A stretch of 64,000 bases of DNA from Thalassotalea piscium. Its GTDB lineage: Bacteria; Pseudomonadota; Gammaproteobacteria; Enterobacterales; Alteromonadaceae. Shown piece after piece: positions 55,852 through 64,000 of this stretch. How positions within the stretch are numbered: position 1 is the stretch's first letter; each line of letters begins with the position of its first letter. The notes under the pieces were generated by a model. That model was not told the origin of the DNA. It saw only the letters and a list, made by a program, of their open reading frames with translations, and did no database searches. The stretch lies in assembly GCF_030295935.1 (NCBI RefSeq), contig NZ_AP027362.1, positions 1,736,001 to 1,800,000 on the forward strand, in the 5' to 3' direction. The translations under genes and the position numbers were made by a program.

Positions 55852-56160
55852 TCAGTAGAAAATGATAATGCAGAAATAAAAACGAAAGGTAAAACAGAGG
55901 TAATCATCCGTGATCAACACTCCCTGTTTACTTCATCCCTCATAGCAATCCTCGCTACATCACCTCATCCGTAAAGCTTCCCTAAACAAGCATCCAGCTT
56001 GCTGTTGTTACCAACTTTTTAAGTCTAGAATAAGGATGAAATATTGCAAATAATGCTGAATAAAAAATTTAGGTGTGGTTTAACCGACGCTTACGATTAT
56101 ATAATTACACTCGCATTTAAAACACTATAAAGCTTACCCATTACCACTAAGGACATTGTG

Positions 56161-57681
56161 ATGAAGTTTAGTCATTATATAAAACTGTTTAGCCTTTTAT
56201 TGTTGCTATCAACTTCTGTACATGCAGAATTTGAACGCAAAATAGCTATTGATGAAAGTATTACCACAAGTCACAGTACTTCTGTGAAAGGTAAGAAATT
56301 CGATTACACTGCAACTACAGGTACTCAGCCTGTATGGGATGAAGAAGGTAATCCAACAGCAACCCTTTTTTATACCTATTACCAGCGTTCAAAAGTAAAA
56401 GACAGAGCTGCTCGCCCATTACTTATTTCATTTAATGGTGGACCAGGCTCAGCATCGGTTTGGATGCATATTGCCTATACTGGTCCTAAAGTACTTAACG
56501 TCGACAGCGAAGGTTATCCGTTACAGCCTTACGGTGTTAAACCCAATGATTACTCAATTTTAGATACAGCGGATATTGTTTTTGTTAACCCTGTAAATAC
56601 CGGATATTCTCGAGTGTTACCGAACAAAGAAGGTAAAATGCCTTCAAAGGCTGAACAAAAAAGTATGTTCTTTGGCGTAAATGCAGATATAAAATATTTG
56701 GCTGATTGGGTGAACACTTTTGTTACTCGTAATAATCGCTGGCAATCCCCCAAATATCTTATTGGTGAAAGCTATGGCACCACACGCGTTGCTGGTTTAG
56801 CACTTGAATTACAAGCTCGCCAATGGATGTACCTTAATGGCGTTATTTTAGTTTCGCCCACAGAAATAGGCATTAAACGTGAAGGCCCTGTGGAAGCTGC
56901 AAATCGCTTACCTTACTTTGCAGCAACAGCTTGGTATCATAAAGCGTTAGCTGAAGACCTACAAAACCGTGATCTGTTAGAAATACTACCAGAGATAGAA
57001 AAATTTACCGTAGAAAAATATTTACCCGCACTCGCAAAGGGTGGGTTTATTGAAGCCCAAGAAAAGCAAAACATTGCAAAGCAGGTATCACGCTATTCTG
57101 GTTTGTCAGTACAAGAAGTATTACGTAATAATTTAGATATTGAAGCGTCATATTTCTGGAAAGAAATTCTTCGTGATCGTGAACAAACTGTTGGCCGTTT
57201 AGATTCAAGATATTTAGGTATTGACGAGAAAGTAACCGGTAGCAGACCAGACTATAATGCTGAGTTAACGTCTTGGTTACACAGCTTTACCCCAGCAATT
57301 AATTACTATTTGCGTGAAGAGCTTAATTATAAAACTGATATAAAATACAATATGTTTGGTAATGTTCATCCGTGGGATAGATCGAATAATAGAACCGGAG
57401 AAAACTTACGCTTAGCCATGGCACAAAATCCCTATTTAAACGTAATGGTTCAATCGGGTTATTATGATGGCGCAACCAATTATTTTGATGCTAAATACAC
57501 ATTATGGCAGCTAGACCCCAGTGGTAAAATGAAAGATAGATTGTCATTTAAAGGTTACAAAAGTGGTCATATGATGTATTTACGTTATGAAGATCTTAAA
57601 GCGTCTAACCAAGATATTCGTGAGTTTATGCAAGCAACTTTACCTGATAAAGGTACACCCGCAAAATATCACTCAAAATAG
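56161..57681 (+). CDS. S10-family serine carboxypeptidase, exported
   Basis: 506 residues with a signal peptide (1-23, LFSLLLLLSTSVHA). The oxyanion region is SFNGGPGSASVWMHI near 92. The catalytic Ser204 is in YLIGESYGTTRVAGL and the catalytic His470 in YKSGHMMYLRYED; the Asp lies in the preceding YYDGATNYF segment. These fit alpha/beta-hydrolase carboxypeptidases that remove C-terminal residues at acidic pH. Bacterial members are periplasmic or secreted. Start: ATG at 56161 after CTAAGGAC; a GTG directly before it is an alternative. The gene survives just downstream of the IS66 right end. Confidence 0.92.
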   Translation: MKFSHYIKLFSLLLLLSTSVHAEFERKIAIDESITTSHSTSVKGKKFDYTATTGTQPVWDEEGNPTATLFYTYYQRSKVKDRAARPLLISFNGGPGSASVWMHIAYTGPKVLNVDSEGYPLQPYGVKPNDYSILDTADIVFVNPVNTGYSRVLPNKEGKMPSKAEQKSMFFGVNADIKYLADWVNTFVTRNNRWQSPKYLIGESYGTTRVAGLALELQARQWMYLNGVILVSPTEIGIKREGPVEAANRLPYFAATAWYHKALAEDLQNRDLLEILPEIEKFTVEKYLPALAKGGFIEAQEKQNIAKQVSRYSGLSVQEVLRNNLDIEASYFWKEILRDREQTVGRLDSRYLGIDEKVTGSRPDYNAELTSWLHSFTPAINYYLREELNYKTDIKYNMFGNVHPWDRSNNRTGENLRLAMAQNPYLNVMVQSGYYDGATNYFDAKYTLWQLDPSGKMKDRLSFKGYKSGHMMYLRYEDLKASNQDIREFMQATLPDKGTPAKYHSK

Positions 57682-57999
57682 ATTCACATCTTCTGCAATA
57701 AAGGTTGTTGGTCTAGTTTAATAAGAGACTAGCAACCTTAATATACTCATATTGCGTGTTTTATTATTTACTGCATTTTCGCTTCTTTATGAGGAGTGAC
57801 TCTATTACTTCCGCCGAGCCTTTTACAATATTGAATGCTCAGCTGAAATAAGATCAACACGCCCTAGTAATTACGACATTAAAAATACTGCCCAAATTAG
57901 AATGAGTATAGCGATCAGCGATATTGATCAAACTAAAAGCTCGCGTACTTGCTCAATTCCTGCTTAAATTACACAATTAGACTATTGTAGGAGAACACT
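57682..57999. other. Gene-free interval containing one solo end of repeat family C
   Basis: GATCAACACGCCCTA at 57852-57866 is identical to the right terminus of family C, but no left end or family interior is present. It may be a decayed or deleted copy. Nothing else is recognised. Confidence 0.5.
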
Positions 58000-58470
58000 T
58001 TGAATAAACTTATTTTTGCTGGCCTTATTTCTTTATCTGCCTTATTAGCTGGTTGCCAATCGAACATAAACACACAAGACATTGAGCAGGAAACTATTAA
58101 TACGGCTACACTCACCTCAGCTTACTGGAAACTTACACAACTTAATGGTAATGCTGTAACTATGCAGCAAAATCAAGACCAAGAACGACACATGATTATG
58201 AACGCGGACGATAATCGTCTATCTGGTTTTTCTGGTTGTAATAGTTTTTTTGGTGAGTTTGAAGCAGAAGAACTACTTAAAGGGGAAGGGGAATTAAAGT
58301 TTGTTGGTGTTGCATCAACCAAAAGAGCTTGCCCTGATAGTAACATTAACGAACAAACGTACTTTAATGTATTAAGAGATACTGCTTTTTATCAAATTAA
58401 TACAAACTCATTAACACTACTTAACAAACATAAAAAAGTAATAGCGCTGTTTAATGCGGTGTATTTGTAA
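58000..58470 (+). CDS. META-domain (HslJ-like) lipoprotein
   Basis: 156 residues. A lipoprotein signal with lipobox LLAG-C at 16-20 is followed by a META/DUF306 domain: SAYWKLTQLNGNAV near 41, RLSGFSGCNSFFGEFE near 73 (the family core), and FVGVASTKRACPDSN near 100. HslJ of E. coli is linked to novobiocin resistance and heat shock; the family is otherwise uncharacterised. The start is TTG at 58000 after AGGAGA. Asp at lipoprotein position +2 is absent, so outer-membrane sorting is likely. Monocistronic. Confidence 0.88.
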   Translation: MNKLIFAGLISLSALLAGCQSNINTQDIEQETINTATLTSAYWKLTQLNGNAVTMQQNQDQERHMIMNADDNRLSGFSGCNSFFGEFEAEELLKGEGELKFVGVASTKRACPDSNINEQTYFNVLRDTAFYQINTNSLTLLNKHKKVIALFNAVYL

Positions 58471-58557
58471 ATACTGACCTTGTCTTTTATAAACGTGACT
58501 TAAATTTGCACATGGATGTGTAAGGTTTAATTAATGTTTATTCTCTGGTTACTACTT

Positions 58558-58788
58558 AACCTGAGTTCGGGATAAGCTAAGTACACCAAAGCTAAGATTT
58601 TCGCGCGTATCTGCGTATAATTTGCTACTAATAGCCAGCTATTAGGTACACAAATTAGCCTTGATTCACACAAAACTTTTAGCATTGGTTGAGTTACAAT
58701 GCACCTAGCACTTATAAAAGTCACCTAAAGCACTGTAAACTATTATTTTAAATGTTTTTATGCACATCCATTATCCCGAACTCAGGTT
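58558..58788. repeat. Small inverted-repeat element, family B, copy 3
   Basis: 231 bases with terminal repeats AACCTGAGTTCGGGATAA, flanked by ACTT on both sides (4-bp target duplication). The left half aligns well with copy 1, including GATT-TTCGCGCGTATCTGCG and AATAGCCAGCTATT. It lies between the META lipoprotein and metC. From here to the promoter at 58963 nothing else is recognised. Confidence 0.88.
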
Positions 58789-58962
58789 ACTTAAGAAAAA
58801 CAATAACACCTTTTTATTACAGTGCTCGTCACCGCACATACAATTATTTGGCTTAAAAGCGTTTTTATCTACACCAAACTTGGCCGCGAAAAGTCAACAG
58901 CTTTAGTTGAACCAATACAACATAATTTACCAATAGTGTTAATTACCATGGTGATAAATTCG

Positions 58963-58994
58963 TTGTAATTTTACTTTTAGATGGCTAGACTGCC
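58963..58994 (+). promoter_or_regulatory. metC promoter with tandem MetJ boxes
   Basis: TTGTAA (58963-58968), a 17-base spacer and TAGACT (58986-58991), with 8-mers AGATGGCT and AGACTGCC (58979-58994) as MetJ boxes over the -10. Composition and spacing match the metY promoter almost base for base in the operator. Confidence 0.83.
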
Positions 58995-59064
58995 AACTGT
59001 TGTTTTAATTTATGTTTAATACAAGATGACACTTATTAATACTTTCGCCAAAGCAGGGTAAATT

Positions 59065-60237
59065 ATGAAAAAAGAAACTAAAATAATCAATGCTGGCCGT
59101 CAGTCTAAATGGACTAGAGGCGTCGTTAATCCACCCGTTGAGCGTGCCTCCACTGTAGTGTTTGATTCTGTTAAACAAATGAAACACGCAACTTCAAATC
59201 GTGGTAAACAGGTTTTATTCTACGGCCGCCGAGGAACAACTACCGCGTTTGCTTTTGCTGATGCAATGAATGAGTTGGAGGGCGGAGCAGGTTGTGCTAT
59301 TTATCCTTCAGGTACTGCCGCTATTACCAATGCAATTTTGGCGTTCGTTAAAACGGGTGATCATATTTTAATGGCTGATAATACTTATGAGCCGACCCGT
59401 GATTTTTGTGAGAACGTGCTTAAACGCATGGGTGTTGAAACCACTTATTATGATCCTATGATTGGTGCAGGCATTGAACAATTAATTCAAAGTAACACTC
59501 GTATATTATTTTTAGAATCGCCAGGTTCAATTACTATGGAAGTACAAGATGTGCCTACCTTGGCTAAAATTGCACACCAACATAGTTGTATTGTAATGTT
59601 AGATAATACTTGGTCTGCAGGTGTTAATTTTCAACCGTTTGACTTTGGTGTAGACATTTCAATTCAAGCTGCCACTAAATACATAGTTGGCCATTCGGAT
59701 GTGATGTTGGGCACAGCAACAAGTACAGAAGAGTATTGGCCAACATTGCGTGAAAATAGCTACCTAATGGGGCAATGTACATCACCAGATGACTTATACC
59801 TTGCTTTGAGAGGTATTCGCACACTTGCTGTTCGGCTAAAACAGCATCAAGAAAGCACATTAAAAATAGTAAAGTGGTTACAAACACGTGAAGAAGTAGG
59901 AAAAATACTACATCCTGCTTTTAATTCTTGTCCTGGGCATGAATTTTTTCAACGTGATTTTACAGGCAGCAATGGCTTATTTTCATTTGTACTTACTCGT
60001 GGAAACCAGCATTCATTAAATGCCTTACTTGATGGAATGAAACATTTTAAGATGGGATACTCATGGGGCGGATTCGAAAGCCTTATTTTAGGGGTTACTA
60101 ATGTCAGTAGAACCCGTTCGGTAACTACGTGGGATGATACCTATCCATTAATTCGTTTGCATATAGGTTTAGAGAATGTTGATGATCTTATCGAAGACTT
60201 AACTCATGGGTTTGAACGATTAAACCAAACACTTTAA
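59065..60237 (+). CDS. metC: Cystathionine beta-lyase
   Basis: Cleaves cystathionine to homocysteine, pyruvate and ammonia. 390 residues (E. coli 395). PLP Lys is K205 in IQAATKYIVGHSDVMLG. VFYGRRGTT-like LFYGRRGTTTAFAF near 52 and YPSGTAAITNAILAF near 88 are MetC blocks, and GYSWGGFESL near 333 is characteristic of MetC over MetB. The promoter has MetJ boxes. It is followed after 17 bases by pxpA, so the 5-oxoprolinase genes may share this methionine-regulated transcript. Start: ATG at 59065 with AGGGTAA upstream. Confidence 0.95.
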   Translation: MKKETKIINAGRQSKWTRGVVNPPVERASTVVFDSVKQMKHATSNRGKQVLFYGRRGTTTAFAFADAMNELEGGAGCAIYPSGTAAITNAILAFVKTGDHILMADNTYEPTRDFCENVLKRMGVETTYYDPMIGAGIEQLIQSNTRILFLESPGSITMEVQDVPTLAKIAHQHSCIVMLDNTWSAGVNFQPFDFGVDISIQAATKYIVGHSDVMLGTATSTEEYWPTLRENSYLMGQCTSPDDLYLALRGIRTLAVRLKQHQESTLKIVKWLQTREEVGKILHPAFNSCPGHEFFQRDFTGSNGLFSFVLTRGNQHSLNALLDGMKHFKMGYSWGGFESLILGVTNVSRTRSVTTWDDTYPLIRLHIGLENVDDLIEDLTHGFERLNQTL

Positions 60238-60254
60238 TAAGGTTGTTCTTATGA

Positions 60255-60992
60255 ATGTTGACTGGCAAAAATAGAATGAAATTAAATTGTGATCTTGCTG
60301 AGATAGATAATGGTGTTGCAGAGTTGGTAATGCCCTTTATTGATATGGCAAATATTTGTTGTGCAGCACATGCAGGCAGTACAGCGTTAATAAAATCGAC
60401 CTTGAAGCTAGCTAAAAAGTATCAAGTGGAAATTGGCGCACATCCAAGCTACCCTGATCGTGAAAATTTTGGTCGAAAGTCGATAAATATTTCAAAGCAA
60501 GAGCTTACTGAAACCCTATACCAGCAAATTAGTTTAGTGTGTCTGCTTGCACATGAGAATGGACAAGAAGTGAGTTACGTTAAACCACACGGCGCGCTAT
60601 ATAATGATATGATTAATGACGAACAGTTATTTATATTGATCTTAAAAGTGATTGAGCAAATAAATTCGTCATTAAAGTTGATGCTATTGGCAACTCCCAA
60701 TAACCAACATTTTAGACAATTAGCGAACGCTTTTGGTATTGAACTTATATTTGAAGCATTCGCTGATAGACGCTATACAGATGATGGTTTTCTGATGTCA
60801 CGTACCGTAAGTGGTGCTGTGCTCAATAAAGAACAAACTTTAGCTCAAGTACAGCAATTAATTGCAACCCAAACCGTTGAAACCTCTGGCAAGCGCTTAT
60901 TACCGTTAAATGCACAAACTGTATGTGTACATGGTGATAATAAAGACGGTGTGGACCTGATCAAAGAACTAAAGGAACTCTGTCATCAGTAA
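60255..60992 (+). CDS. pxpA: 5-oxoprolinase subunit A (LamB/YcsF family)
   Basis: Part of the ATP-dependent PxpABC complex that opens 5-oxoproline to glutamate. The 245 residues match E. coli PxpA (244). It has KLNCDLAE at the start (family LNCDLGE), ANICCAAHAGS near 30 (usual NIACGFHAGD), and IGAHPSYPDRENFGR and VKPHGALYNDM near 112. The two altered motifs mark a diverged subgroup, but the core His and Asp remain. Start: ATG 60255 is used; an in-frame ATG at 60276 gives the family-typical MKLNCD start and is equally likely. The second gene of a metC-pxpA-pxpB-pxpC run. Confidence 0.92.
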   Translation: MLTGKNRMKLNCDLAEIDNGVAELVMPFIDMANICCAAHAGSTALIKSTLKLAKKYQVEIGAHPSYPDRENFGRKSINISKQELTETLYQQISLVCLLAHENGQEVSYVKPHGALYNDMINDEQLFILILKVIEQINSSLKLMLLATPNNQHFRQLANAFGIELIFEAFADRRYTDDGFLMSRTVSGAVLNKEQTLAQVQQLIATQTVETSGKRLLPLNAQTVCVHGDNKDGVDLIKELKELCHQ

Positions 60993-61734
60993 GTCATTAT
61001 TAAATAAACAACCAAGGTATCAGTATCATTGTGAAATTGCCGGTGAAAATGCTTTTATCATCTATTTCACCCTTGCCGCAAGTGTAAACAATGAAAAGAA
61101 AAATGCCGATATAATTCGCTATGTTGCTAGCATTTCACATAAAGTACAGCTTAAATTAGCCAATATTGTACTAAACGTGATCCCTGCATATCATAGTTTA
61201 TTAATTGTTTTCGACACAGATAAATCAAGCTTTAACCAATGCCAATCTTTGGTTGAAAACCTGATGTTAAACAGCAATCAACAGCTTTATAGTGTGAATA
61301 GTTTATCTACTAAAACTTTAACATTACCTATTTATTATGATGAAAGTGTTGGCCCTGATTTAGCACGTATTGCAAAACATGCAAAGCTTACGGTCGCAGA
61401 AGTCATTAACTTACATCAACAAGGTACTTACTACGTAAATGCAATTGGCTTTGCCCCTGGTTTTGCATATTTAGGGGAGGTGAATAGTAAAATTGCTATG
61501 CCAAGACTAACAAGTCCCCGTTTAAGTGTTCCTAAAGGTGCTGTTGCAATTGCAGAACAACAAACGGCTATTTATCCTGCATCATCTCCTGGTGGTTGGA
61601 ACATCATAGGTCGTTGCCCATTAACATTATTTGATATAAATAAAGAGCAACCAATGTCGTTTTCTTTAGGTGATACTGTTACTTTCGATTCAGTAGATAA
61701 AAATACGTTTTTATCGCTTGGCGGTGAACTTTAA
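60985..61734 (+). CDS. pxpB: 5-oxoprolinase subunit B (KipI type), unusual start
   Basis: The C-terminal 185 residues (from GTG at 61177) show the family blocks LPIYYDESVGPDLA, AIGFAPGFAYLGEV, PRLTSPRLSVPKGAVAIA and PASSPGGWNIIGRCP. The same frame continues upstream without a stop to 60973 and encodes a conserved PxpB N-terminus (YHCEIAGENAFIIYF, then LANIVLNVIPAYHSLLIVF), so translation must begin before 61177. No ATG, GTG or TTG exists there. ATC at 60985, eight bases after AAGGA and overlapping the pxpA stop, is the best candidate. Using it gives 249 residues (E. coli 218). A frameshift or sequence error is the alternative. Confidence 0.75.
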   Translation: MSKSLLNKQPRYQYHCEIAGENAFIIYFTLAASVNNEKKNADIIRYVASISHKVQLKLANIVLNVIPAYHSLLIVFDTDKSSFNQCQSLVENLMLNSNQQLYSVNSLSTKTLTLPIYYDESVGPDLARIAKHAKLTVAEVINLHQQGTYYVNAIGFAPGFAYLGEVNSKIAMPRLTSPRLSVPKGAVAIAEQQTAIYPASSPGGWNIIGRCPLTLFDINKEQPMSFSLGDTVTFDSVDKNTFLSLGGEL

Positions 61735-62669
61735 TGCAAGGTTTTATTGTTGAAAAATCAGGTGTTCAAAGTATTTTAGTGGATAGCGGACGATTCGGTC
61801 AGGCTCATATTGGACTTACTCAAGGTGGACCTGCAGATGAAAATGCATTTTATTGGTTAAATCGGTTACTGGGAAATAATAGTAATAATACCGCTATTGA
61901 GTGTAATTTCGGTGGCTTGTTATTACGTTCAACTTCAGATCAAACTATTGCCGTAACCGGTGCTAATGCGCCTTTATTTATCAATGGTCAACGAAAAGCT
62001 ACATGGTGTAGTTACCGTGTTTCAGCTGATGATTTGATTGAACTTGGCCATGCTAGTAAAGGCGCTATTGTATATTTAGGCGTTAATAAAGGTTTTAACA
62101 TCCCTTTACAGTTCGGTAGTAGTACAACGGTTGTTAGAGAAAATATTGGTGGGTTGTCGGGTGAGCCGCTAAAGATAGGTGATATACTTCCTATTTTCGA
62201 CGTTGAAACAAAACCCTTACTGTCAATGCCAAGAAAACACATCCCAAGTTATCATCAACATTTAACATTACGCCTTATATTAGGGGCTCAGCATAGTTTT
62301 TTTTCTGAGCAAGCTACAAAAACACTGTTTAATTGTGAGTATGTTGTTTCTAAACAAGCTGATCGTATGGGATATCGCCTTGAAGGGCCAGCTTTACAAG
62401 CATCAAAGTCTAGCATGACATCTGAAGGGATCGCTTTTGGCGCAGTGCAGGTGCCACCCAATGGGCAACCAATAGTGTTACTTTCTGATCGACAAACATT
62501 AGGCGGTTATCCTAAACTTGGCGCTATTTTATCAATAGATGCTTATCGTTTATCACAATGTACCGCGGGTGCGCTTGTGTACTTTCAAGAAATATCGCTA
62601 AATCAAGCGCAAACCTTTCTTGAAGAAGAGCAACAAATTCGACAATTAACGCTATTTAGCCATCAGTAA
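61734..62669 (+). CDS. pxpC: 5-oxoprolinase subunit C (biotin-dependent carboxyltransferase-like)
   Basis: 311 residues, near E. coli PxpC (310). Family blocks are VDSGRFGQAHIGLTQGGPADENAFYWLNRLLGN near 20, LLRSTSDQTIAVTGANAPLFING, FNCEYVVSKQADRMGYRLEGP near 213 and the end block GQPIVLLSDRQTLGGYPKLGAI. It acts with PxpA and PxpB in the cytosol. Its ATG overlaps the last base of the pxpB stop, so the genes are translationally coupled. Confidence 0.95.
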   Translation: MQGFIVEKSGVQSILVDSGRFGQAHIGLTQGGPADENAFYWLNRLLGNNSNNTAIECNFGGLLLRSTSDQTIAVTGANAPLFINGQRKATWCSYRVSADDLIELGHASKGAIVYLGVNKGFNIPLQFGSSTTVVRENIGGLSGEPLKIGDILPIFDVETKPLLSMPRKHIPSYHQHLTLRLILGAQHSFFSEQATKTLFNCEYVVSKQADRMGYRLEGPALQASKSSMTSEGIAFGAVQVPPNGQPIVLLSDRQTLGGYPKLGAILSIDAYRLSQCTAGALVYFQEISLNQAQTFLEEEQQIRQLTLFSHQ

Positions 62670-62736
62670 TCATTAGGCAAACTAGCATCAGTTATAGTTA
62701 TAGTAGGTATCCGATAGGTCTCATTTTAGGGTTTTT

Positions 62737-63876
62737 ATGAACACAAGTATTATTTCCAACGCAAAAGGTGATTATTACATCGGTATAATGTCAGGTACTA
62801 GCCTCGATGCTATTGATGTTTCATTGGTCAAGATAACGGATAATCAAACTCAGTATATAGCTGCAATTGAGCGGCCCTTTGATGAAGAGCTTAGAGGACG
62901 ATTATTATCACTTTGTCAAGATGGTAACATTCACTTAAAAACATTAGGCGAGCTAACCGTAGAACTAAGCTTGGCTTATGCTGATGGCGTTAATTTGCTA
63001 TTAAACAAGCACAATATTAATCCGACAGAGGTAATGGCAATTGGTTGTCATGGACAAACTGTTTTTCATTCACCTCAGGGCGAATATCCTTTTTCAATGC
63101 AATTAATTAATGCGAGTGTGCTAGCTGCAAATACAGGCATTACTACCGTATCTGACTTTCGTAGTATGGACCTTGCTTTAGGTGGCCAAGGCGCACCTTT
63201 AGTGCCAACGTTCCATCAAAGTTTAGTTGGTAGTAACGATGAAGCCGTATTTTTAAATATCGGCGGTATAGCCAACCTCTCAATAATTAGCCCTAATAAG
63301 TTAGTTGGTTTTGATACAGGCCCAGGGAACATTTTAATTGATAGTTGGGTACAACAAAAATTTTCAATAAAATATGATGATAATGGCAGCATAGCAAAAC
63401 AAGGAATAGTTATAGCCCCGTTGTTGAAAAATATGTTGGCTGATGAATATTTTAATAAAGTTGGTGCTAAAAGCACCGGGCGTGAATATTTTAATATTCA
63501 ATGGTTATCGACTCATTTAGCTAGCTTCCTTGACACTGAATATAAGAATAAACTAAGCAATGAAGATGTCTTAGCGACTTTAGTTGCTTTAACGGCACAA
63601 TCTATTGCAAGAGCGCTCTCTCATTTATCAGGCAGTACAATCTATGTTTGCGGTGGTGGTGCTAAAAATGGTTATTTACTTGAGCAGTTAAGTTTATTAC
63701 TGCCAGATTGCACAGTAACTACAACCGCTACACTTGATGTTGATCCTGATTATGTTGAAGCCATGGCTTTTGCGTGGTTAGCTTATCGGTGTGTTAATCA
63801 ACTGCCAGCAAATGACACTCGTGTAACAGGGGCAAGCAAAGAGGCAATTCTCGGACAGATTACTCAAGTAAACTAA
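62737..63876 (+). CDS. anmK: Anhydro-N-acetylmuramic acid kinase
   Basis: Phosphorylates and opens anhydro-MurNAc to MurNAc-6-P in cell-wall recycling. 379 residues (E. coli 369). The phosphate-binding start is YIGIMSGTSLDAIDVSLV near 15, with GCHGQTVFHSP near 105, NIGGIANLS near 172, GFDTGPGNILID near 190, and VCGGGAKNGYL near 303. It lies 67 bases after pxpC in the same direction, possibly on the same transcript. Together with mltD in this window it covers both release and reuse of wall sugars. Confidence 0.96.
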   Translation: MNTSIISNAKGDYYIGIMSGTSLDAIDVSLVKITDNQTQYIAAIERPFDEELRGRLLSLCQDGNIHLKTLGELTVELSLAYADGVNLLLNKHNINPTEVMAIGCHGQTVFHSPQGEYPFSMQLINASVLAANTGITTVSDFRSMDLALGGQGAPLVPTFHQSLVGSNDEAVFLNIGGIANLSIISPNKLVGFDTGPGNILIDSWVQQKFSIKYDDNGSIAKQGIVIAPLLKNMLADEYFNKVGAKSTGREYFNIQWLSTHLASFLDTEYKNKLSNEDVLATLVALTAQSIARALSHLSGSTIYVCGGGAKNGYLLEQLSLLLPDCTVTTTATLDVDPDYVEAMAFAWLAYRCVNQLPANDTRVTGASKEAILGQITQVN

Positions 63877-63942
63877 TACAGGCCTGAAGTTACTTCTAGG
63901 TAATGCGACTGGAAGTCTTCTACGTACTCATGCTTTTATTTA

Positions 63943-64000
63943 CTAACTTTTTAACCTTAGTGATAACAAAGCCGCAATGCCAATGAACAGGGTAGAGATC
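63943..64000 (-). CDS. C-terminal end of a minus-strand gene entering from the right
   Basis: Reading leftward from 64000, an open frame of 18 codons ends in TAG at 63943-63945 and encodes a hydrophobic tail STLFIGIAALLSLRLKS. It resembles a C-terminal membrane anchor or sorting helix followed by basic residues. It is too short to name, and could be chance. Confidence 0.35.
   Translation of the reverse strand, partial: ISTLFIGIAALLSLRLKS

Larger units (their letters stand above)
53553..56094 (+). mobile_element. Complete IS66-family insertion sequence
   Basis: 2542 bases with perfect 24-bp terminal inverted repeats beginning GTAAGCGTCGGTTAAA. An exact 8-bp target duplication GATTATAT flanks it at 53545-53552 and 56095-56102. 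It carries the full tnpA-tnpB-tnpC set in order. Perfect ends and duplication suggest recent insertion. It landed in the intergenic region upstream of the S10 peptidase gene, within 150 bases of repeat C copy 2. Confidence 0.97.

Overview
The window is AT-rich chromosomal DNA from a marine gammaproteobacterium of the Alteromonadales, most likely Colwelliaceae (Colwellia or Thalassotalea type). The placement rests on gene content: a 180-kDa-class NAD-glutamate dehydrogenase, DNA polymerase II, MetJ-type regulation, regulators of the proteobacterial dedicated sortase system, a chromosomal integron, and several short inverted-repeat element families. It is inference from gene content, not a phylogeny. 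No rRNA, tRNA or CRISPR array was seen.

Layout. 1-7617: the C-terminal part of an RND-family exporter, gdhB and pyrD. 7618-15707: an integron platform. The integrase gene (minus strand) has a LexA box at its promoter and reads away from a plus-strand array of seven recognisable attC sites and at least eight small genes. The array ends in a truncated lipoprotein gene and a RAYT-type transposase. Beyond it lies a decayed copy of the pyrD 3' end, so the block appears to sit inside a duplicated pyrD tail. 15708-22917: a chemoreceptor, a tiny basic protein, a membrane coiled-coil protein, asnB, and an exported pyroglutamyl-peptidase-like protein whose catalytic Cys is replaced by Ser. 23211-31740: mltD, gloB, a methyltransferase, a Nif3-like protein, an ElyC/SanA-type protein, a lysine riboswitch with lysC, and divergent queC and queE.

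31764-37033: pdsS/pdsR (histidine kinase and response regulator) divergent from pdsO. These are three genes of the dedicated sortase system, but the sortase and its target are absent and a small repeat element sits next to pdsO. A periplasmic binding protein follows. 37238-46997: dinG, polB, a TPR diguanylate cyclase, a GMC oxidoreductase, a VOC protein and an RsuA-like pseudouridine synthase. 47214-53156: metY behind a MetJ-box promoter, a YdhR-like protein, a DUF5694 protein, and a tight two-gene unit encoding a RimK-like ATP-grasp ligase and a GNAT-peptidase C39 fusion. The end of the fusion gene is formed by an inserted repeat element. 53553-56094: an intact IS66-family element with perfect terminal repeats and an 8-bp target duplication. 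56161-63876: an S10 serine peptidase, a META-domain lipoprotein, and metC-pxpA-pxpB-pxpC-anmK, headed by a second MetJ-box promoter almost identical to that of metY.

Three families of short non-coding inverted-repeat elements are scattered through intergenic DNA: A (7905, 21359), B (22967, 47214, 58558; 4-bp target duplications) and C (35852, 53144, one solo end at 57852). Functional links: metY and metC look like a MetJ regulon for homocysteine formation. lysC is under lysine riboswitch control. queC and queE make queuosine precursor. pxpABC cleaves 5-oxoproline and shares a transcription unit with metC. The best leads for unexplored biology are the cassette genes (two antisense cassettes share an upstream block), the RimK/GNAT-C39 pair, the sortase-less Pds regulators, the Cys-to-Ser pyroglutamyl-peptidase-like protein, and pxpB, whose conserved N-terminus has no standard start codon.
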